Assembly (NCBI GenBank): GCA_020860985.1
Contig: JAJBTG010000169.1
Span: forward strand, 1 to 8,256
DNA length: 8,256 nt
Direction: 5' to 3'
Source: Oscillospiraceae bacterium
GTDB lineage: Bacteria > Bacillota > Clostridia > UBA1381
Part shown: positions 1 through 5,746 of the stretch, piece after piece
Layout: every line of letters starts with the position of its first letter
Numbering within the stretch: the stretch's first letter is position 1
Notes under the pieces: model-generated
Told to the model about the DNA's origin: nothing
Databases searched by the model: none
The model's input: the letters and a program-made list of their open reading frames with translations, nothing else
Made by a program: the position numbers and the translations under genes

Positions 1-2
1 AC

Positions 3-836
3 GAGGTTTTAAACGAACAGGCGGCAGCCAAGGAGGAGGCTTTAAGAGCCGCTTCTCAAAGGAGTGAGGATTTAGCCGCCGAGCAGCAAAGTCCCAAGGA
101 AGCGGCAAATGCGGCGGCACAGGAAAAGATGGGACTTAAGACTTCGCAGCTAATAAACGAATTTTACGAAAATCAGAACAACGACACCTTTAAGGCTGTA
201 CTGGACGCGCTTGTGCCGTCGGTTATGATTGTTCCGGTGACTCCCGTTTCCGCAAAGGAGGAGAACGGTAAAAAGCAATTCAGTCCCGCGCTTATAAAAA
301 ATCAGGAGGGGGAAACCTTTTTTGCTGTGTTTACGGATAAATCCCAGATTCCGCAGGAATACGGACAGAAATTTTCAAATGTAATGCTTCCGTTTGCCGC
401 GTGCTGCGACCTTGCGGTAAAAATTCCCGCGTGCGAGAAGATGATTGTAAATCCGTTTACAAAGCAATTTATAGTAAACGCCAATCTTTTGGGAGCCATT
501 GCGGACACCGTAAAGAAGCAGAGAGAAAAAAGAGCCGTGGTTGAATTTTCTACTCCGGAGCCGGAAACCGCGCCGCTTGTCGAATTTGCTGTAAAATGGT
601 TTAAGGAGAAGCCCGAGATTAAAAACGTGTATTTTTCAAAGATGAAGCGGGACGATAAGATTACGTATGTTTTCATTATCGACTGCCCGCCGGAAAAGCA
701 TCCCGAGCTGTTTTCCGAGCTTATCAATCATATAGAGGAAGCAAAAATAAAGCAATCCGTAACCCTTATGCAGTATGCTCAGCTAAAGAAGGTAGTTGAA
801 GAGAGCAAGCACGTAAAGCAGATTTATCCCGAATAA
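3..836 (+). CDS. SseB-family protein, 5'-truncated by the window edge
   Basis: The reading frame is open from the first complete codon at position 3, so the gene begins left of the window; the ATG at 129 is probably internal. Visible residues before that ATG form an Ala/Glu/Gln/Lys-rich, probably helical stretch. From 129 on, residues about 20-125 resemble the SseB N-terminal domain: a VPV strand, a 'FFAVFTDKSQIP' segment, then 'MIVNPFTKQFIV'. Residues about 135-235 resemble the SseB C-terminal domain (VVEFSTPEPE, VYFSKMKRDDKITYVFIIDC). SseB was named for enhanced serine sensitivity in E. coli; its biochemical role is not established, so none is assigned. No signal peptide or membrane helix is visible in this part. 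The next gene follows after 68 nt with no convincing terminator, so cotranscription is possible. The family call is from remembered motifs and is fairly secure; the function is open. Confidence 0.72.
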   Translation, partial: EVLNEQAAAKEEALRAASQRSEDLAAEQQSPKEAANAAAQEKMGLKTSQLINEFYENQNNDTFKAVLDALVPSVMIVPVTPVSAKEENGKKQFSPALIKNQEGETFFAVFTDKSQIPQEYGQKFSNVMLPFAACCDLAVKIPACEKMIVNPFTKQFIVNANLLGAIADTVKKQREKRAVVEFSTPEPETAPLVEFAVKWFKEKPEIKNVYFSKMKRDDKITYVFIIDCPPEKHPELFSELINHIEEAKIKQSVTLMQYAQLKKVVEESKHVKQIYPE

Positions 837-904
837 ATCAAACGGATTAAGAGATTGATTAAATATTTTTATGCCGCTGTGGGGCGGTGGAAAGGAGAAT
901 TATT

Positions 905-1441
905 ATGGTATATGTATTACTTGCGGACGGCTTCGAGGAAGTCGAGGCGATTACGCCAATCGATATAATGCGGCGCGCGGGAATCGACGTAACAACCGCA
1001 GCGATAAAAAACCGCGTGGTTACGGGCGCGCACGGTATTCCCGTAACCGCCGATATTATGATACACGAAATCGACCCGGAGAAGGCGGAGCTTATCATGC
1101 TGCCCGGCGGTGTCGGACATGAGCTTTTGGACGCGTCAAACGACGTTCACGCTTTGCTTAATTACGCTCTTGTGAACGGACTTTACATCGCGGCAATATG
1201 CGCTGCTCCGTCCATTCTCGGCAAGAAGATGATGCTTGAGGGCAAAAAAGCGACTTGCTTCCCGGGTTATGAAAAATATTTGTACAGAGCCGAGGTAAGC
1301 GCGGAAAAGCTTGTTGTTCACGGTAAAATAATAACCGCAATGGGCGCGGGCGCGGCGAGCGAATTCGGCTTCTCGATTACCGAAATATTAAAGGATAAGG
1401 AAACCGCAGACGCTCTGCGAAAGACAATGCAGTATGAATAA
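905..1441 (+). CDS. DJ-1/PfpI family protein, YajL-like
   Basis: This 178-residue protein has the typical length and full layout of the DJ-1/ThiJ/YajL branch. The N-terminal strand ends in DGFEEVEA, where Glu14 matches the conserved acidic partner of the nucleophile (Glu18 of human DJ-1). A PGG turn lies at 67-69, and the nucleophile elbow AAICAAP puts the reactive cysteine at Cys99. The residue matching DJ-1 His126 is Phe119, as I recall for E. coli YajL. Family members act in the cytoplasm in oxidative and carbonyl stress; glyoxalase, deglycase and chaperone activities have been proposed and are debated, so the exact reaction is left open. ATG 905 is chosen because AAAGGAG at 891-897 sits 7 nt before it; an in-frame GTG at 887 lies upstream of that site and has none of its own. 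The stop overlaps the next start by 8 nt, implying translational coupling. Confidence 0.88.
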   Translation: MVYVLLADGFEEVEAITPIDIMRRAGIDVTTAAIKNRVVTGAHGIPVTADIMIHEIDPEKAELIMLPGGVGHELLDASNDVHALLNYALVNGLYIAAICAAPSILGKKMMLEGKKATCFPGYEKYLYRAEVSAEKLVVHGKIITAMGAGAASEFGFSITEILKDKETADALRKTMQYE

Positions 1442-1988
1442 GAACGAGCTTCGGGAAAAAATGCGCGCCGCGCGCCGCAGCCTGACGGCTGATGAAGTGG
1501 AGGAAAAAAGCGCGAAAATTCAGACGCTCCTGTTTTCCTATGAAAAATATAAAAGCGCCGAAACGGTAATGCTGTATCTTTCCTCGTTTAAGGAGCCGTC
1601 AACCGAGGAGATAGTTCGCGGTGCGTTAAAAAGCGGTAAGCGCGTTATAGTCCCCGTAAGCGACACGAAAACGGAAACAATTGAGCTTTCCTATATAGAC
1701 AGCTTTGACGAGCTGAAAAAGGGTGCTTACGGCATTTTGGAGCCGAAGCTGATAAAGTCCGCATTCGCGGAGGATATTGAATTTATTCTTATCCCGGGAA
1801 TCGCTTTCGATAGGCAGGGACATCGCATCGGCTTCGGCAAGGGTTATTACGATAAGCTCCTGTACGGTCTTAACGCCGAAAAAACGGCGTTGTGCTATGA
1901 GTTTCAGCTATTTAATGAAATCCCGTCGGACGCGCATGACGAACCGGTGAATACGATTATTACGGAGGAAAGAATTTATGCTGTTTGA
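1434..1988 (+). CDS. fau: 5-formyltetrahydrofolate cyclo-ligase (MTHF synthetase)
   Basis: The enzyme converts 5-formyl-THF plus ATP to 5,10-methenyl-THF (EC 6.3.3.2), returning a storage or inhibitory folate to the one-carbon pool in the cytoplasm. At 184 residues it has the usual family length. The N-terminal basic helix (KNELREKMRAARRSL, residues 3-17) is the typical nucleotide-binding start. The diagnostic glycine-rich block at about 120-143 reads IPGIAFDRQGHRIGFGKGYY followed by DKLL, matching the family pattern of PG-aFD-G-R-G-GKGYYD. The C-terminal 'DEPVNTIITEERI' is also characteristic. ATG 1434 lies inside the end of the previous gene with only a weak upstream ribosome site, which suggests coupled translation. 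Its 3' end overlaps the TatD gene by 11 nt. The frame is intact and no key residue looks lost. The symbol follows E. coli fau (ygfA); other organisms use different names. Confidence 0.92.
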   Translation: MNKNELREKMRAARRSLTADEVEEKSAKIQTLLFSYEKYKSAETVMLYLSSFKEPSTEEIVRGALKSGKRVIVPVSDTKTETIELSYIDSFDELKKGAYGILEPKLIKSAFAEDIEFILIPGIAFDRQGHRIGFGKGYYDKLLYGLNAEKTALCYEFQLFNEIPSDAHDEPVNTIITEERIYAV

Positions 1989-2745
1989 TTCACACGCACA
2001 CTATAATGACAAACGATTTTCCGAGGACGCGGACGAGATTTTGTCCTCAATGAGGGAGAATAACGTGGGAATGATTTTAAATTCCTGCTCGGAGATTGCG
2101 GAGATTCCCGACATTTTCAGGCTCTGCGAAAAATATCCTTTTATGTACGCTTCTATTGGCGTGCATCCGCATGAGGTTGAAAACCTGACCGAAAAGGATA
2201 TGGACGTACTGCGCGAGTATTCAAAGAACCCGAAGGTACGCGCGATAGGCGAGATAGGACTTGACTATTTCTACGATTTTTCGCCGCGCGACACGCAGAA
2301 AAAATGGTTTGCCGAACAGGTGGAGCTTGCCAAGGAGCTGCGTTTGCCGGTAGTTATACATGACCGCGACGCGCATAAGGACTCGATGGACATTTTGCGT
2401 GAGCATGAGGTTCGCGAGGTGGGCGGAGTTTTCCACTGCTACGCCGGCAGTGTGGAAATGGCAAAGGAAATACTTGATTGGGGAATGTATATAGCGTTCG
2501 GCGGCTCGCTGACCTTTAAAAAATCGGTAAGACCTAAGGAGGTTGCGGCATATGTTCCGCTTGACAGAATAGTTATAGAAACGGATTGCCCGTATCTGAC
2601 ACCCGAGCCGCACCGCGGCAAGCGCAACAGCTCGTTCTATATCCACTATGTAGCCGAGAAGCTTGCGGAAATTAAGGGAATCGGGGTTGAGGAGGTTGAA
2701 AACTCAACCTTTAAAAACGCGAAGCGATTGTTTAAAATTGAGTAG
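1978..2745 (+). CDS. tatD: TatD/YcfH family metal-dependent hydrolase
   Basis: This 255-residue protein is a full-length TatD-type TIM-barrel metallohydrolase. The metal ligands are all visible: the HxH pair at His6 and His8 (DSHAH), Glu92 in GEIGLDY, His128 in VVIHDRDA, His153 in FHCYAGS, and Asp203 in ETDCPYLTP. Family members are cytoplasmic, two-metal enzymes; studied ones have 3'-5' exonuclease or DNase activity and D-aminoacyl-tRNA deacylase activity has also been reported, so a nucleic-acid repair or quality-control role is likely but the substrate here is inferred. The name recalls the E. coli tat operon, yet this protein is not a Tat export component and no tatABC lies nearby. GGAGG at 1964-1968 sits 9 nt before ATG 1978. 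It is the last gene of the operon starting at 905; its final codons and stop form the 5' arm of a downstream hairpin. Confidence 0.92.
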   Translation: MLFDSHAHYNDKRFSEDADEILSSMRENNVGMILNSCSEIAEIPDIFRLCEKYPFMYASIGVHPHEVENLTEKDMDVLREYSKNPKVRAIGEIGLDYFYDFSPRDTQKKWFAEQVELAKELRLPVVIHDRDAHKDSMDILREHEVREVGGVFHCYAGSVEMAKEILDWGMYIAFGGSLTFKKSVRPKEVAAYVPLDRIVIETDCPYLTPEPHRGKRNSSFYIHYVAEKLAEIKGIGVEEVENSTFKNAKRLFKIE

Positions 2746-2799
2746 GGGCACAGGCGGAAATCAATTTTTTTCAATGAGGAGCTTTGCCCCGTTACTCAA
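2738..2799 (+). other. Imperfect hairpin spanning the tatD stop codon
   Basis: TTGAGTA (2738-2744) pairs with TACTCAA (2793-2799), and the adjoining GGGGCA (2745-2750) pairs with TGCCCC (2785-2790), giving 13 bp with only a 2-nt bulge (2791-2792). The 34-nt loop contains a run of seven T (2764-2771 region). There is no T-tract after the right arm, so this is not a classic intrinsic terminator. It may stabilise the 3' end of the operon transcript or be the first unit of the palindrome cluster that follows. Confidence 0.55.
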
Positions 2800-2801
2800 C
2801 G

Positions 2802-2831
2802 TTTCAGCGGCGGATTGTACCGCCACTGAAA
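2802..2831 (+). other. Hairpin with GGCGG/CCGCC core
   Basis: TTTCAG (2802-2807) pairs with CTGAAA (2826-2831), one C/A mismatch follows, then GGCGG (2809-2813) pairs with CCGCC (2820-2824) around a 6-nt loop. It is followed by an A-run, which on the opposite strand is a T-run after the stem, so the hairpin could terminate leftward transcription. Its core is repeated in inverted order in the next hairpin, so the two could also pair with each other. Confidence 0.55.
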
Positions 2832-2880
2832 AAAGTAAGCGGAACCCGCCGCCTATAGAGGCGGAGGACATCTTACTTTT
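2831..2880 (+). terminator. Candidate terminator hairpin after the tatD operon
   Basis: AAAAGTAAG (2831-2839) pairs with CTTACTTTT (2872-2880). An inner stem CCGCCT (2849-2854) with AGGCGG (2859-2864) closes an ATAG tetraloop, extended by CC/GG across one mismatch. The A-run on one side and T-run on the other suit a bidirectional intrinsic terminator, but only four T end the right arm and they belong to the stem. It lies between the tatD operon and the pot promoter, where termination is expected. Confidence 0.5.
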
Positions 2881-2882
2881 AG

Positions 2883-2945
2883 TTATTGCAACAAACTTTT
2901 AATTAATTATTTTATTTGTAAAATGTATAAATTTTGTTGCAATAA
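2883..2945. promoter_or_regulatory. Long dyad overlapping the pot -35 box (candidate operator)
   Basis: TTATTGCAACAAA (2883-2895) is the exact reverse complement of TTTGTTGCAATAA (2933-2945). After one mismatch, three more base pairs extend the arms inward (2897-2899 with 2929-2931). The 33- to 37-nt centre is AT-rich. The right arm contains the -35 hexamer TTGCAA (2937-2942). Because the dyad lies upstream of the expected transcription start, it would act as DNA, for instance as two half-sites of a dimeric or looping regulator; the protein is unknown. It could instead be the border of a repeat element. Confidence 0.5.
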
Positions 2946-2965
2946 TAAATGATTAATGTTATAAT
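2937..2965 (+). promoter_or_regulatory. Sigma-A promoter of potABCD
   Basis: The -35 box TTGCAA (2937-2942) and a perfect -10 box TATAAT (2960-2965) are separated by 17 nt. A TG at 2957-2958 gives an extended -10 (TGTTATAAT). Transcription should start near 2972, leaving a leader of about 100 nt. This is the best promoter in the window and the only clear one before potA. Confidence 0.82.
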
Positions 2966-2973
2966 CAAAACAA

Positions 2974-2987
2974 CACGGAAATCCGTG
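2974..2987 (+). other. Short hairpin at the expected 5' end of the pot transcript
   Basis: CACGG (2974-2978) pairs with CCGTG (2983-2987) around AAAT. It begins within a few bases of the predicted start site, a position where small stems often protect mRNA 5' ends. The adjoining GGAG (2987-2990) could be a weak ribosome site for the small frame at 3005, partly hidden by the stem. Confidence 0.4.
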
Positions 2988-3004
2988 GAGTATTAAAAAT
3001 CTGA

Positions 3005-3055
3005 ATGCGCTTCATAAAAATTCGGTACTACCATAGTATTGCCGAAGGAGCGTAG
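3005..3055 (+). other. Possible 16-codon leader peptide before potA
   Basis: An ATG frame encodes MRFIKIRYYHSIAEGA and stops at TAG 3053-3055, 18 nt before the potA start. It is basic and aromatic, and codons 6-14 cover the leader hairpin at 3021-3046, so ribosomes on it would open that hairpin. The only upstream GGAG (2987-2990) is 14 nt away, longer than usual, so translation is doubtful. Short frames like this also occur by chance. Confidence 0.25.
3006..3054 (+). promoter_or_regulatory. Structured 5' leader of potA
   Basis: An upper stem pairs TTCGGTA (3021-3027) with TGCCGAA (3040-3046), including one T-G pair, then TAC with GTA across one mismatch around a CATA loop. A lower stem pairs TGCGCT (3006-3011) with AGCGTA (3049-3054), also with one wobble pair. 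CTACC (3028-3032) in the upper stem and loop is complementary to GGTAG (3065-3069), which overlaps the ribosome site, so an alternative fold could mask it. No T-tract follows, so transcription attenuation is not suggested. I match it to no known riboswitch class. Confidence 0.4.
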
Positions 3056-3073
3056 AATTTAGGAGGTAGAAAG

Positions 3074-4123
3074 TTGAAAAATAATATTATTAGTCTTCAA
3101 AACATCGGAGTCGCCTTTGACGGCGAGCGAATTTTAAACGACATCAGCCTTGACATTAAGGACAAGGAATTTGTCACGTTACTTGGGCCGTCGGGATGCG
3201 GCAAAACTACGACTCTGCGAATTATAGGCGGATTCTTAACGCCGGATACGGGGTCGGTGAAATTCGAGGGTAAGGAGATTAATAATACACCCCCTCACAA
3301 ACGCAATATAAACACGGTTTTTCAGCGTTACGCGCTGTTTCCGCATCTTAATGTATATGAGAATATAGCCTTCGGGCTGAAGGTTAAGAAGCTGCCGGAA
3401 AAGGAAATACGTTCTCGTGTGGGGAAAATGCTTGATCTTGTTAATTTAAAGGGTTTTGAAAAACGTTCTATAAACAGACTTTCGGGAGGACAGCAGCAGC
3501 GTGTCGCGATTGCGCGTGCGCTTGTAAACGAACCGAAGGTACTTTTGCTTGACGAGCCGCTCGGAGCGCTTGATTTAAAGCTGCGCAAGGAAATGCAGAC
3601 AGAATTAAAGCGTATTCAACAAAGGCTCGAAATCACTTTTATTTATGTTACCCATGACCAGGAGGAGGCTCTAACAATGAGCGATACCGTAGTCGTAATG
3701 AGGGACGGTAACATTCAGCAAATCGGCTCTCCGGTCGATATTTACAATGAACCGAAAAATGCTTTTGTCGCGGATTTTATCGGCGAGAGCAATATTTTAG
3801 ACGGAAGAATGATAAAGGATTTTCTTGTGGAAATGAGCGGCAGGGAATTTGAATGTGTGGATAAGGGATTCGGCTGCGATAAGCCTGTGGATGTCGTTAT
3901 ACGTCCGGAGGATATTAAGCTTATACCTCCCGAGGACGCGAAAATTACCGGCGTTGTGGAGTCCGTAACGTTTAAGGGCGTGCATTATGAGATGGTAATA
4001 GAGGCGTATGATTACAGGTGGCTCGTACATTCCACAAAGGCGGCGGAGGTCGGCTCCGGCGTCGGTCTTGACTTTGATCCCTATGATATACATATTATGA
4101 ACAAGATGGAGGTGGAGGCATGA
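3074..4123 (+). CDS. potA: Spermidine/putrescine ABC transporter ATPase PotA
   Basis: PotA is the cytoplasmic ATPase that drives polyamine import through PotB and PotC. The nucleotide-binding domain is complete: Walker A GPSGCGKT at 38-45, Q-loop Gln84 in [10 protein letters not shown], signature LSGGQQQR at 136-143, Walker B VLLLDEP at 156-162 with catalytic Glu161, and the switch histidine His194 in YVTHDQEEA. Residues about 240-345 form the C-terminal TOBE-type regulatory region ([10 protein letters not shown] at 274-283), as in PotA and the related MalK and FbpC. Its length, 349 residues, is normal. The start is TTG 3074, favoured by a perfect AGGAGG at 3061-3066, 7 nt upstream. It is the first gene of the operon and overlaps potB by 4 nt (ATGA). 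The ATPase alone could serve other small-molecule importers; the PotD-type binding protein downstream fixes the polyamine call. Confidence 0.95.
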   Translation: MKNNIISLQNIGVAFDGERILNDISLDIKDKEFVTLLGPSGCGKTTTLRIIGGFLTPDTGSVKFEGKEINNTPPHKRNINTVFQRYALFPHLNVYENIAFGLKVKKLPEKEIRSRVGKMLDLVNLKGFEKRSINRLSGGQQQRVAIARALVNEPKVLLLDEPLGALDLKLRKEMQTELKRIQQRLEITFIYVTHDQEEALTMSDTVVVMRDGNIQQIGSPVDIYNEPKNAFVADFIGESNILDGRMIKDFLVEMSGREFECVDKGFGCDKPVDVVIRPEDIKLIPPEDAKITGVVESVTFKGVHYEMVIEAYDYRWLVHSTKAAEVGSGVGLDFDPYDIHIMNKMEVEA

Positions 4124-4923
4124 AAAAGCTAATCGCCGCGCCCTATCTTGTATGGGCAGCTGTATTTATCGTTATTCCCCTTATCATGGTAGCGTATTTT
4201 GCGTTTTTTAACGACGGACATTTTACGCTTGATTACGTTGCGAGCGTAGCGCAGTATTCCAATATTTTCGTGCGCTCGATTTGGCTTGCCGCCATTGCTA
4301 CGGTGATATGTCTTTTAATAGCCTATCCCATCGCGTTTATTCTCATGCGTATGGACAGGAGCTATCAAAGCACGATGCTTATGCTTGTTATGCTTCCTAT
4401 GTGGATGAATTTCCTCCTGAGAACCTATGCTTGGATGACGCTTTTGGGCAACAACGGAATTATTAATAATTTTCTCGGCTTCTTCGGAATAGGTCCGTTT
4501 AAGATGCTAAACACTCAGGGCGCGGTCGTATTGGGCATGGTATATAATTATCTGCCTTTTATGATACTTCCGCTCTATACCGTAATGGAAAAAATCGATA
4601 CAAGCGTACTTGAGGCGGCGCAGGATTTGGGCTGCAACAGCGCGAACACGCTGATGCGTGTAGTGCTGCCGCTTAGTATGCCGGGAGTAATGTCGGGCAT
4701 TACTATGGTTTTTGTTCCGGCAATCAGTACATTTATTATTTCAAGAATGCTCGGCGGCGGTGGAAATCTGCTTATCGGCGACCTTATCGAAATGCAGTTT
4801 TTGGGTAACTCCTATAACCCCAATTTGGGCGCAAGTATATCGCTTGTGCTTATGGTTATTATACTGCTGATAATGACCGTAATGAATCAGTTTGACGACG
4901 GCGAGGACAGAGTATTGATGTAA
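4120..4923 (+). CDS. potB: Spermidine/putrescine ABC transporter permease PotB
   Basis: PotB is one half of the membrane channel for polyamines. The 267-residue protein shows about six hydrophobic segments: roughly 5-30, 52-76, 86-106, 133-155, 190-210 and 238-256. Between the fourth and fifth lies the cytoplasmic EAA loop, [20 protein letters not shown] at 165-184 followed by LSMPGV, which docks onto PotA. '[16 protein letters not shown]' (101-116) is typical of PotB rather than PotC. ATG 4120 overlaps the potA stop (ATGA), and GGAGG at 4108-4112 gives a 7-nt spacing; a second GGAGG lies too close to the start to be the main site. The overlap implies translational coupling and equal supply of subunits. 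Frame and length are normal. Confidence 0.94.
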   Translation: MKKLIAAPYLVWAAVFIVIPLIMVAYFAFFNDGHFTLDYVASVAQYSNIFVRSIWLAAIATVICLLIAYPIAFILMRMDRSYQSTMLMLVMLPMWMNFLLRTYAWMTLLGNNGIINNFLGFFGIGPFKMLNTQGAVVLGMVYNYLPFMILPLYTVMEKIDTSVLEAAQDLGCNSANTLMRVVLPLSMPGVMSGITMVFVPAISTFIISRMLGGGGNLLIGDLIEMQFLGNSYNPNLGASISLVLMVIILLIMTVMNQFDDGEDRVLM

Positions 4924-4951
4924 AATCTATTACGGAAAGGATTTGAGAAAA

Positions 4952-5746
4952 TTGAAAAAGCTATCTAAGGCGTATATGGTGCTTGTGTTATTATTTTTGT
5001 ATGTTCCGATTTTCGTGCTTATAGTGTTCTCGTTCAACTCAACAAAGAGCAGAAGCGTATTCTCGGAATTTACGCTCGACTGGTATGTAAAGCTGTTCCA
5101 TAATCAGCTTATTATGAACTCGCTCCGCAATACTATTATTGTAGCCGTTATAGCGTCTGTTTCGGCGACGGTTCTCGGTACCGCGGCGGCTATCGGAATA
5201 AATAATATGAAAAAGGTTTCCAAGGGAATTGTTATGAATGTTACGAATTTGCCGATTATCAATCCCGAAATTGTAATGGGTGTTTCGCTTATGCTGCTGT
5301 TTGGTATGTTTACGGCGCGAATGAATTTGGAATTCGGATTTGTTACGCTTATAATAGCACATATAACATTTGACGTGCCGTATGTAATATTAAGCATTAT
5401 GCCGAAATTCAGGCAGATGAATCCGCATATTTACGAGGCGGCGCAGGACTTAGGATGCGGTCTCGTCGGAGCGTTTTTCAAGGTTGTTTTGCCCGAGATT
5501 ATGCCGGGAGTTGTGTCGGGATTTTTGATGTCGTTTACATTCTCGCTTGACGATTTTGTAGTAAGCTATTTTACAAGCGGCTCAACATCGCAAACGCTCC
5601 CCATAACAATTTATTCCATGACAAGGCGCAAGGTCAGTCCGGAGATAAACGCGCTTTCGACAATTATTTTCTTGGTTGTCGTAACGGTGCTTGTTGTTAA
5701 AAACGTGATTGAACGGCGAAGCATTAAAAAGGGGGTTAAGGCATGA
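4952..5746 (+). CDS. potC: Spermidine/putrescine ABC transporter permease PotC
   Basis: PotC is the second channel subunit, paired with PotB in the membrane. It starts with a basic segment and a first membrane helix (YMVLVLLFLYVPIFVLIVFS), continues with FNSTKSR, a hallmark just after the first helix of PotC, and carries the EAA loop [20 protein letters not shown] at about 162-181. 'SLDDFVVSYFTSG' and the basic C-terminal tail after the last helix are also typical. Two in-frame TTG starts compete, at 4943 and 4952. TTG 4952 (264 residues) is chosen because AAAGGA at 4936-4941 is 10 nt upstream, whereas that same site almost touches 4943 (267 residues). The gap after potB is short and free of terminators. 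The stop overlaps the potD start (ATGA). Confidence 0.93.
   Translation: MKKLSKAYMVLVLLFLYVPIFVLIVFSFNSTKSRSVFSEFTLDWYVKLFHNQLIMNSLRNTIIVAVIASVSATVLGTAAAIGINNMKKVSKGIVMNVTNLPIINPEIVMGVSLMLLFGMFTARMNLEFGFVTLIIAHITFDVPYVILSIMPKFRQMNPHIYEAAQDLGCGLVGAFFKVVLPEIMPGVVSGFLMSFTFSLDDFVVSYFTSGSTSQTLPITIYSMTRRKVSPEINALSTIIFLVVVTVLVVKNVIERRSIKKGVKA

Noticed and set aside
129..836. ATG at 129 as the true start of the SseB-family gene
   Set aside because: The same frame is open to position 3 and no convincing ribosome site separates the upstream codons; the gene more likely begins left of the window.
836..860. AATCAA/TTGATT stem between the SseB and DJ-1 genes as a terminator
   Set aside because: Only six AT-rich base pairs with a 13-nt loop; too weak to support termination.
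887..904. GTG at 887 as the start of the DJ-1-family gene
   Set aside because: It lies upstream of the AAAGGAG that serves ATG 905, and the added residues (VERRII) precede the usual first strand of the family.
2685..2709. GGTTGAG/CTCAACC inverted repeat near the end of tatD
   Set aside because: It lies wholly in normal coding sequence (GVEEVENSTF) and a 7-bp arm there is plausible by chance.
2794..2895. Integron attC-like site, prompted by ACTCAAC and the paired stems
   Set aside because: The left core fits RYYYAAC, but there is no matching GTTRRRY core at the right end, and no integrase or cassette is present.
2663..2902. 79-codon + strand frame running from inside tatD across the intergenic hairpins
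   Set aside because: It overlaps tatD out of frame, has no ribosome site, and runs through strong palindromes; its translation has no recognisable features.
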